From the NCBI GenBank assembly GCA_035222895.1, contig JAVYIG010000169.1, positions 186,001 through 250,000 of the forward strand: 64,000 nucleotides of DNA, written 5' to 3'. The notes below the pieces were generated by a model. The model saw nothing but the letters and a program-made list of their open reading frames with translations, was not told the origin of the DNA and searched no databases. How positions within the stretch are numbered: position 1 is the first letter of the stretch; every line of letters starts with the position of its first letter. This document shows, piece after piece, positions 13,901 to 25,288 of the stretch. The DNA is from Strongylocentrotus droebachiensis. Lineage: Eukaryota > Echinodermata > Echinoidea > Camarodonta > Strongylocentrotidae. The position numbers were made by a program, and so were the translations under genes.

Positions 13901-16149
13901 GAACAAGATTATTGAAAATATCTTTGGACCCCTGCATAGCAATTATGTATATGTTTGGAAGGCTTACATGGTTCTACTGGGCATGAGGTGTCATCATCTG
14001 AAGAAGGGCTACGTTTGTAGATGATGTGTAGTTGGACTGCATCTTCGCTACTCCCCCTCTTCATCCTCTTCGCATGGTGCTCTTTGAGAGGTTCTATATG
14101 TAGCAGCTCATCTGCCACTGACAGTATTCCTCTCTGACAATGAAATAAAAACATATTGGTACTAACAGTGAAATAACGAGTAATTCCATTTAGGATACTT
14201 GGCCTAAATCCAGCGTTAATACATCTTTGTTACGAATAATTGTATCTACAGAGACAGAATGCAAATTGCAAACATTTGTAGTTGCAGCATTAAAGAAACA
14301 AATACGGTTGCCCTACTTAACCACACGTATTGTATACAATGTGCATTCTGACTATTAAAACAATTATTAGTATTATTAAAAGTATTAGTAAGAGATGAAA
14401 TCATTTGTAACGAGGCACTCAATACAACAATAAATGCATTTGAAATGGTCTATTTGTTTTGTTAATGCTTGGATTTGGGGTTAGGTATATTGCATTATCC
14501 TGGATACAAGTTAGACATTTGGTTATTGTAGGAAACATACTATAAAACATGCGTCATAAAATCACCCAAAGGTAGTGTTTAATGTCAGAGACCCAACGTC
14601 ATGACAATAAACATATTGTATTATTTTACTTTCAAATGTTTTAGTTTGGAATCTTGGAGGAAAAAAGAGATAATAGTGAAATCTCAAAAATAATCCAATT
14701 TATATGTAAGGGGCGATTTCCTTTTAACGTTGAAATGGGTTTTTATAAAATATGACTAAAATATGTACCAATCCATTGCATGTGCTGAGAGCTCCCGTTG
14801 ATCCTGTATGAGAGATTGACGTAGCGAAGAAATGGCAGTCTCTGGTTTGAACCGGTTCTTTCCTGATCGATCCATCCGGCTGTAGATATTCCACCTCCAG
14901 GTCGGGTCTCAGGAGCCAGCGATTTTTCTCAAGGACCACGTGATGCTCCTCATCGAATGCGGTGAAAGTGACTTTGTGAGCTTCATTGTGATTGGCTGAA
15001 TCTACGCTTCGTTTTGATACTTTCGAGGGACCATGAACCAGCGGCAAGATGATATCATATTCTAAATTAAGAATGCATGAAGTTAGAAGTTATGGTAGAA
15101 AAGCTTCATCGTGTATTTAGAGAATTAACAACATGATGCGTTATTTGTTACAAAATCAATGTTTTTCGTCACTAAATACTTAAGTTATTTTCTATGTGAC
15201 AGATGAAATAATCTTGAATTCTTATTACAATGTAATCACTGTTTTACCATTAATTCATCTCATAGAACAAAACCATGTATATATAAATTTTGCCCAACTT
15301 TGGTACAGTTGGTCGCAATATGGCGTATATTCTTTCGTTTTGTTCATGCCAAACAAAACTAGCAGTATTCCCAAAAAATGTAAGCAAATAGACCCGTGTT
15401 GGCAAACATCGTACTGTATATCGATGGCTCTGACGAGGAGTGGATTTGGTTCTTGTCGAATTACGCACGTACAATAATAATGAGGAAGGGGAATAAGACT
15501 TGAAGGAACCCATGTCTCATTTAAAGTGGATGGAAGTTATTAAGATTTAGCCACGATCAAGATTGATACTTTTTTTATTTTTCAAATCTGATTTCATATT
15601 ATCATTTATTCTGTTATTGATTAGGCCTATTTTCACATATTTCTTTAATTGTAAGGTTTTCAACAATAAAAAAGCTCAAATGCACAATCAATGACATTGT
15701 ATGATTGTGCTCTTACAACATAAATGAATATTTTAAAAAGATACACAGTGTATTAGAATATTCATGTAATATGTTTGCTTCATAAATAAAACCAGGTATG
15801 TTGTGAATGTATTGCATCACCGTGTTTGGTGTTGCGTTGTGTGTGTATGTGTGTGCGGGTGTGTGTGTGTGTGTGTGTGTGTGTTAGAACCTAGACAAAC
15901 ATATAAGAAATCAAAAGTGATCATGGGATACTTACCTTTTACCTCTGCTTTCTTTGTGTAGGAATGAAGTTCTTCTTCAGTTAAAATGCCATGAAACTAG
16001 GAGACAAAGATGTAAATAAAGGAAAACAATAATACAAACAAAATCATGCTTGAGAGTTTCTCTCTCTATATAAAATATCTCTGGCCCCCTCCTTCCCTCT
16101 TCTACATCTCCTCTATATCTCTTTTTGTTCTACTCCCCTCTCTAATCAC

Positions 16150-16180
<31 letters not shown>

Positions 16181-19100
16181 TCGTCACTCTTCCCCTGCGC
16201 TTACCTACCAATCACCTACACCCATTTCTCTCTTCTCCCTCTTCCCTCTTCTCCTATTAATCTCTTTTCCCTTCCCTCCTATCCCCCTCTCCCTCTTCTT
16301 CTTCCCCCCCCCCCCGATGCACTCCTGTATCCTCTCCCCACCACACTCTCGATTACTAAATTCTATACTGTATTATATTTAGCCATTGATTTATATTTCT
16401 GTCAGTGCAGCAAGCGGTTGGGTACTACTGAAAAAGCACAACAATAGCATGCTGATGGAATACAATGTACATGTATTTGTTGAGAACGTTAGCACAATAT
16501 AGAGTATAACCACTTATTAGGGAAGTAGACTTTTATGTTTGATAGTTGGTTGGGTAGTGCAGAGTGATAGGAATGTAAAGAGACATGGCTTGAATGAAAT
16601 AATGAAGGAATATAATTTGTTCATGAAGAGGGTAAGGTAAACTAGAGAGAGAGAGAGAGAGAGAGAGGGTGATGGGGAGAGGATACGGGAGTCTTAAATA
16701 ATAAACTGTTTATGATGTATATCTCCCTCTCAAGGTCAAGAAATTAAAAAAGCTTTAAAACAATGTTTCTTGACTAAAATCGACCGATTAGCTATTCCCG
16801 TTTGGACATTATATATCACTACTAAATATTCTGAGATTTTCGTGGTCGCAGCTACCATTGTACGGCCGTAGGCGCTATTTGTATTAATTATATTATTATG
16901 TTCAATTCTTCTCGAAAGCAGAAGTGTTTCAGGGGATACATTTTCTAGTGCTTATAATACATCCACATGGGCATCCAAAAATATCAAAACTATAAAGAAT
17001 CAATATCCATCCATTTTTCAAAATTTCCCCAAACTTTGTATTACCTTTAAATTTAGCATGCAATAATCACGATGAAAGCATGTCGTAAAACCAGGTCATC
17101 ATGATTATAACTTTGAACAGAATTCAATAAATATTGTGGCTATTGTTGTTATCCCGTCTACCATACAATGTTATTTTTGTTAATGCCAAACCTCACCTAT
17201 TATTCAGCCTTGAAAAATCCCAAATTGCAATGAAAACCCACAGTGCGCGCAGTCAATCGACAATGAATTGAATAGAATTCTGTTAGTCGAGAATTTTATC
17301 CAGTATATTGACCTGGCTTTGTCACCCTCCCAGCATACAAACCACCTTGTATTTGACATGCTTGTCGGTGTCTGCACAGGGGCTGTGCCATTTTTGTCTA
17401 CATATCACTGGTAGATTACTGGTGGGGGGGGGGGGGGGGGAATCAAGCCCCTTTTAACCCCGATTCATGAATAAATATTTGCTCCTTTATGTTTACAGTA
17501 TTTGTACCCTTTTAGATTTTAACTTTACATCAAAGTTTGATATGTTGCCTATAATAATACTATAAATGATGTTACTTGCTGTCTCATACAAGATTTAGTT
17601 TCTTTATAATTATTGACACGTAGCATCACTATGTAAATGTTAAACATACAGTTTTCTCTTTTCAATGATTTGTTTGAGGCCCATAATACTGCACAGATAC
17701 GTCATAGATGACGTATCCTAATCATCTGTACTATTTGGGGGTAGATTCGGGTTCATATATTGATAATCGAATTATCCTTCTTGTCATACTACAGATGAGG
17801 ATACAAATGAGGGGAGGTGGGGGGGGGGGGGGGGTGTGATGTCTAAGTGGAGGAATGTGGCCGGCTCATACAAATCTTGTTCAAACAACCGTACGTGATC
17901 ATCAGGTTATTAGGGAATTTTAGATTTGAACGTTTACAGCTTTGACTGCAACGTGTGACGTCATTTTAAGGCACTGCGCATGCGTCACGTAGTCTCAGTC
18001 GGCGATCGAGAATGCGTCAACCTTGATTTTCCTAAATCTAGTACGGTAGTAGTATATGCCGCGTGCGCATAAAATATACAGTTCCTCAGGTAGACAAAGG
18101 AACATCCCTTCCCTGCTATTATGTAAAAATGTGTAGAACAAGTGTCACATGCATCTTCACCTGTTCTACACATTTTTACATAATAGCAGTGAAGGGATGT
18201 TCTACCACAGCAATAGGCCATTTTCGTAATGTAACCAAATTTAATGCATAGGTCTTTGTGAAGTGCCTCAATACAGACTATTTCATTCACCTGATAAGAA
18301 TAATAGTATTTCAATAGACAGAATCCTAACTGCATACATTAGTTGTTGCCACGTTGGACAAACATTATGGCTTGACCTACCTAGCAACACTTAATATATG
18401 CAGTTGCATTCTGACTATTGAAATACTACTATTCCTATTAGGTGAATGAAATAATTTGTATTGAGGCACTTCACAAAGACCTATGCATTAAATTTGGTTA
18501 CATTAAAGGTAATATAAAGTTTTGGTATGGGGTCATGAATTTGGTTCACATGAACATAATGGAAGCAAATGCGATTCTACAATATTAAGTGATCATTGTC
18601 GCTGTTGAAAACGAGTCTAAAGTTTCGAAATTGTAAATAATAATAATAACTCTTTATGTTGTATAGCTCCCTCTCAAGGTCAAGATATTAATTAAGCTAT
18701 GAAACGATGTTTCTTGACTAAAATCGACCGATTAGCTCTTCCCGTTTGGAAATTATATATCACAACTACATATTCTGAGATTTTCATTGTCGCAGCTAAC
18801 ATTGTACGGCCGTATAGGCGCTACTTCAAATTTATCACAATTTACCGGGAGCACCGGTAAATTTTTATATTCAATTTTTCTCGAAAGCAGAAGTGTTTTA
18901 GGGGCTAATTTCTCTAGTGCTTATAATACATCCACAGGGGCATCCAAATATATCAAAATGGTAAAGAATCACTATCCACCCAATTTCAAAATATCCCAAA
19001 ACTTTGTATTACCTTTAAGAAAATGGCCTATTGTTGAGGGTAGAATGAGGAACTGTATATTTCGTCCTCTTTCTTTGTCTGTCATGTAATTCATAGTGTT

Positions 19101-22100
19101 ACTTCCTGCATGCATGTATATCGTCGAGTGCAATCTAAAAGATTTCTAATTGTAGTCAACATGGGCAGTTGAGTACGTTGACACGCATGATCAGTCGGCG
19201 TACGTCGTGTTCTCGTCTACTCAATCTAAAAGTCCCTATTTTAGAATGAGCGGACGAGAACACGACGAACGCCGACTGATCATGCGTGCCAACCACTGGC
19301 GTACCTATGGGGGGGGGCAGGGGGGCAGAGTGCCCCCCTGACGGGCTCCAGGGGAAAAAAGAAAAAGGGGAAAGAAAAGAAAAAAAGGAAAGAAAAGGAA
19401 AGAAAAGGAAAAAAGGAAAAGGGAAGAAAAAAAGGAAAGAAAGAGAAAAAAGGAAAAGGAAAGAAAAAAAGGAAGAAGAAGAGAAAAGGAAGAAAAAGGG
19501 AAAATAAAAGGAAAGGAAACAAATGGGGAAATTTTAAAAAAAAAGACCATGGCCGTACGCACCGGGGGGTAGGGGGGCAGTTGACCCCAGATATTTTGAA
19601 AACGTACAGTTTTTTTCCTGAAAATGTAGTGTAGGCCTATACCAAATCCTTCAATTCTACTTTTGAAAATGCAAAAGTACCCTCATGACCAGTTCGGTCG
19701 CTCGAACTCCCTTCACTCCTTTCGCTTTTGAGTTTCTTCGAAAACTTTTAACGCATCTTTCCCCCTCCCCCACCAGAAAAATATTCGCATACGGCCCTGA
19801 AAAATTAAGACAAATGAAAATAGGAAAATATAAGTGATATAACAAATTCGAAACTCTTCGCTGGCGCGAACTGCTTGCTAGCCTATTTTGCATTAAATGT
19901 TTTCACTTGCTCGTCCTCCTGAAAAGAGAAAAGGATTAGCATTGCCTAGAATACAATTGTGCCTGCCCCGACCTGAAACCATGGCAACATTAACACACAG
20001 TGTATGTACCAAATGTTACTAAAAGAGACTAATTCATTTTTCTCGCTCGCTACGCTCGCTCGCGAATAAAATGAATAGACATTGCTTTGGAAACAATTGT
20101 GCCCACCCTTGACCTGCAACAATATCATTAAAAATGGAAGAGTTTTTTCGCCCTCTCGCCAAAAAGGAATTGAATCGCGTTAAACGCGAATGCGTCCATC
20201 CCGACCTGCACCAATAAAAACAAGTTTATTTATTAATTTCTATTAAAAGACAATTCATTTTTTTTGCTTGCTCGCTATGCTCGCTCGCCAAAATGGAATT
20301 GACATCGCTAACGTGCCCGCCCCAACCTGCAACAACCAGTTAATAATTATACCAAACGTTATTCAAACCAAAACGGAATTAACATCACCTTAGACATGAT
20401 TGTGTAAGCCCTGACCTGCAACAAAAAAACCTGAAATTTATAATAATATAATAATAGCTCTATACAAAGCGAATTTATTTTCCATTTCTTTTTCACATAA
20501 TATAAACAATAACAAAACAATAATAAACGTAATGGTATAACAGAAATAAGCATTGAAATATCTTTGACATTGTTTTTTAGTCATTGTAATGCAAAATGAT
20601 TTAATTACAAGAAATGAAAAAAACGAACCTACTTGAAAGCAAAGCTTGTTAGATAGGTTCGCACAATAATAATTATAATTTATACATTTATAACTTAATT
20701 TTGAAGAAAAATTACGGAATAAAAAAAAAATGACTGACAATAGAAAAAACAAAAATTAACGAGACAAAAACAAATCAGAATCATTAGCAGAATGACAAGA
20801 TAATGATGATAAATGAAGAATATAAGAATGAGAGAGTAGAAAACAGAAAAGGGGGAAGACGTGCAGGAAGATAAAAAGAAGACAGAGAGAGGGGGTTGAG
20901 GGAGACAAAGAAAGAGACAGAGAGGGAGAGGGGAACTACTTATTCTGATTCGTTTGCACGAAAAGTGCTTGAGGGCATTTTTGAAACCAATTAATGAGGG
21001 CTTTTCTTGTAATGTGCCAGGAAGGGCATTCCAATATTTTGGGCCAGTGAAAGTGAAAATCCTGCTGGAAAATTGCGTTCTTGGCTTTGGTAGGTGATAA
21101 CATTTTGCTATTCTCGTGGGGTAACTATGAAATTCAGTATTTGTGTTACACATATTTGAGAGAACTTGTGGCAATTCATTTTTTTCTAGTGTATACATAA
21201 ATATACCCACGTTATAGGGAAATAAGTCATGAATCTTCAAAACATTATTTGCGTGAAAGAGTTCATTAGTATGAGCGCGAAAATTGGTGTGACAAATGAT
21301 TCGCATTGCTTTCGTTTGCAATAGTAAAATTCGATTTAGTTGAGTATTTCCACAGGTGCCCCACCAATTATGAACCAATTATCATTACAAAAATTTTGCT
21401 CGCTCGCTACGCTCGCTCGCCAAAAATAGAAATAACATCGCTTTTAATAATCACGTCCCTGACATGGAACAATGAACCCAAGTGATTTTTTTTTCGCTCG
21501 CTCGCTACGCTCGCTAGCTCGTGGAATTATGTGCCCACCACTGACTTGCTACAATATCATTAAAAAGAGAAATGTAGGGGGTAGCCTGCCCGCCAAAATG
21601 GGATTGACATTGCCTTTAACACGATTGTGCCCGCCCCCGACCTGCAACAATGAAACAAATTTTATAGAGCAATTCATTGAGAGAAAGATGTATTTTCGCT
21701 CGCTAGCTAAAATGGGTATAAAATCACCCTAAACACAATATTGTTCCCGCGCCCTGCATGGGACAATTGAACCAAGTTTAAGTGGCAATTATTAAAAAAG
21801 AAGTGATTTTTTTCTTGCTCGCTACGCTCGTTTGCAAAAAATGAAATTAACGTCGCTAACAAGTGAATGTTCCCACCCCCGAGTGCAACAATACCAGTTC
21901 ACTATACCAAACGTTACTGAAAGATTATTTTTTTTGCTCGCTCGCTCGCTCGCTCGCCAGAAGTGAAAATTAGCATTGCCTTTTTTGTTTGTTTCGGTCG
22001 CTTGCCCCCCCCTGACGGAGTACCCCAGGTACGCCACTGGTGCCAACGTACTTAACTGCCCATGTTAACTACAATTAGAAATCTTTTAGATTGCACTCGA

Positions 22101-25079
22101 CGATATACATGCATGCAGGAATTAACACTATGAACATTACGGACAAATAAAGAGGACAACATATACAGTTCCTCATTCTACCCTCAACAAAAGAAGATCC
22201 CTTCACTGCTATTAATATGTAAAAATGTGTAGATCAGGTGAATATGCATGTGACACCTGTTCTACACATTTTTACATAGCAGGGAAGGGATGTTCCTTTG
22301 TCTTCCTGAGGAACTTTATATTTTATGCGCAAGCGGCATACTAGTACCTTGAGCATGTAAAGGCTCTATATAAATATCAATATGTATGTATGTGTATGTA
22401 CAAGATTTAGGAAAAAATCAAGGTTGACGCATTCTCGATCGCCGACTGAGACGACGTAACGCATGCGCAGTGCCTTAAAATGACGTCACACGTTGCAGTC
22501 AAAGCTGTTGACGTGCAAATCTAAAAGTCCCAATTATCATTTTCCCCTCTATTTAAAGTTTTGTTTGATGCCGATAATACTGTACAGATACGTCAAGGAT
22601 GAAATATCTCAATCATTTGTTTTCTTTCACTTGGATCCGAGTTCATATTTTACTAATCGAATTTTCCTTCTTGTCATTTTAGAGATGAGGATAATGTGGG
22701 GATGTGGCCGCCTGATTTAACTTGTTTGAAATTTATTGTCATATGACCCCGAGCTGCACTTTTTCTTCACACCTCAGACATATAAACCCAAGACACACCG
22801 ACTCCCGACCAGCCTTTTCTCCACCATTCTGGGTAATGTAATTTTTTTCTTGGTCTGTCATTGGTCTCGTTGGTGTGACTGAGGTATCACATAGTTCTGG
22901 GGGTGTTTCACAAAGACTAAGATCAACTTTAAGTTGGACTTAACTATGGCTGGCCATTTATGCCACTATTTTCTCTCATAATTTACTGGAATTGGTTTCT
23001 CAAGGGACGTACCAATCATGGTCACAAATCTACAGAATTTTAATTTTTTGATAGTTCATTATTATAGAAGAAAAACAAATGTCTAAAGATCATAATTGAG
23101 AGACAAATGGTGAGACCCCCCTGGATACGTGAACTAGTCGGTAACAAAGGAAACCTTGGATATTTTTCCTGAAAAAACTAGGTCTGTGTACGAAAGTGGA
23201 GGTTCACTTTAGGGAGGAGTCAACTTCATTCGAAGTGATAATCCACGCCCAGAAAAGCAGAATCTACTAAAAAAAAATGTTACCCCTTCTACTAAAAGTA
23301 TCTTATTTTTGGAGTGGACTTGCCTGTTAAAGGTAATACAATGTAGGGCCAAGGGCGTATTTCGTTGACACGTGGATTCTTTTCATCTCACGTTATAGGT
23401 CACTACCTCTATTGATATCAGGCCATTCAATCTGAACTATTACAACACCCACTGTCTTTCCAAACCAATGTACGTGATCATCAGGTCAATAGCTATGTGA
23501 ACAATAATCTTTTCTATAATTCTTCGTGCAATCTAATACGATTATACCAATCAAAATAATGATAATTGTTTAGTTTATAAAATGGGAAATATGAATTATG
23601 ACCAGGCTGATGGAGGGTGTGGGAGAGGGGGAGGGCGAATGGTGGAATAATTAAATCACACCATCAAACTGACTCCAAACAGATCAATTTTTGGCTTTTC
23701 GACGTAGTTCCTTCCATGAATTAGATATTTACTCGGCATTTAGTTAAAAGGTGAAAATCATAAATATGTAAAATTACCAAGTGGATGAGAATATCAAACA
23801 GGCGAATCAGTTACGCGAATCCAATGTTTTTGTTGATTGGAATATTATCAGACATACAGCTGACTTTTAAGGTGATAATAACATATTTTGGGGAAAATAT
23901 AGTACTAAGTATTTCCCTTGCATTACATCAAAGTGATCAAACCTATCGAACAAACTGATCATTTAGCCCTTTAGTCAGTTACATCATTGCTTGAACAAGT
24001 TGCATACAACTCTTTTTATATAGTTAATAATTTATTTCATGACGCTTTGTTGCATCAAAATAGGCACAAAGTATCTGCAACGGGAAAACTTTTCACTACG
24101 ATTGTAACCTCTTCTGTTTCAGGAAGGAAGGTGTAGCTATTCTCTGCCCAAACGTATAGTTCAACACTCATGATCTTTCAAGAAAATTTCTATCAAATCT
24201 CAAAATAAAAAAAACAGTCTTCTTCTCTCCGTGAAAATCAACTCGTTATCAAGTTTGAATTGACCTGACATGGATGAAAAAAGAATTATAAAAAATAGAC
24301 AAAAAAGAAGAACAAGGAGGAGAATGAGTAGGGGGAGGAGATGAAGTTTATATCATTCAACCTTCATTCAGAAAATATATTATATTGTATATTTATATGT
24401 CGTCGCACCCCGGAACTACAACAATGGGCAATTATTGAATTAGGAGGACGTGTTCAATTGGCCTCAAATCTATTGTTAATCTTCAATATTTCGACAAACA
24501 GCGTCAATAAATGACAAAAAAAAGTTGAAATAAAGATTTTGATGTTACCCGTTTTGCCTTAATAGCGTACAATCAAAATTGCTTTGTGTTGCCTTTTGAC
24601 AAAGATCAACAACAGAAATTGTTCGCATATTCCAGTTTCATAATAACAACGTTTATATGATTGCAGCAAATATCGATCAACTTTTCCATAACCCACGCTA
24701 CATTTTAACACCGATAAGCACATCCCTAACACAGCGTGTCCTACTTGCATTAACCTAAAGTACCTTTATGCTTTTTTCCTTTTGTTTTTTGTTGGTCATA
24801 AGCATTTTGTATAATCTTTGGATAAAGAATAATGTTTATTAAAAAAAGGAAAAATAGTACCAGAAGCAGCATCTGAATGAGTAGTCGTCGTAGAAGTAAT
24901 AGTAGAAAAAGCAGCAGGAGCAATAGCAGCAGCAGCAGTAGTGATAATAGTGGTAGTACTATTAGTTATACTAGCCTAGTAGTGATATTAGTTCTATAAG
25001 TAGTATTAAACAATAGAGGTATAGTTTTAGTAGTAGTATAAGTAGTAGTAGTAGCAGCTGCAGCATCATCAGTAGTAGC

Positions 25080-25114
<35 letters not shown>

Positions 25115-25141
25115 CAGTAGTAGTAGTAGCAGTAGCAGCAA

Positions 25142-25173
<32 letters not shown>

Positions 25174-25253
25174 ATAGTGGTAGTAGAGTAGTAATACTGG
25201 TAGTAGTAGCAGTAGTGATAGTAGTACTATAATTAGTAACAGTAGAGGTATAA

Positions 25254-25288
<35 letters not shown>

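Larger units (their letters stand above)
19294..22039. mobile_element. hAT-like non-autonomous element, 2.7 kb
   Basis: The ends are CACTGGCGTACCTATGGGG and, inverted, CAGTGGCGTACCTGGGG. A perfect 8-bp target duplication GTGCCAAC lies at 19286-19293 and 22040-22047. An 8-bp duplication and TGGCGTA ends fit hAT elements. The matching arm of the host foldback shows the uninterrupted site, CATGCGTGTCAACGTAC. The interior has a purine tract, a LINE fragment and repeated GCTCGCTACGCTCGCTCGC words. No transposase. Confidence 0.85.
17913..22531. mobile_element. 4.6 kb foldback element with long inverted arms
   Basis: The left arm (GGGAATTTTAGATTTGAACG...) and right arm (inverse of GGGACTTTTAGATTTGCACG) pair over hundreds of bases. 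They share GACTGCAACGTGTGACGTCA and CGATCGAGAATGCGTCAACC. Each arm also contains its own hairpin (18100-18200; 22195-22300). No transposase is visible. Insertions in it include an AGGTAATA-type MITE (18507-19014) and a hAT-like element (19294-22039). It sits in the large intron between exons 1 and 2 of the ADAMTS-like gene. Confidence 0.75.

Noticed and set aside
19280-19562. Lys/Glu-rich and Phe-rich overlapping frames
   Set aside because: They come from a purine-only tract inside a mobile element.
20695-20954. C-terminal extension of the LINE frame rich in Leu, Phe and Ser
   Set aside because: It runs into GA-rich and AT-rich DNA past the end of the conserved LINE block.
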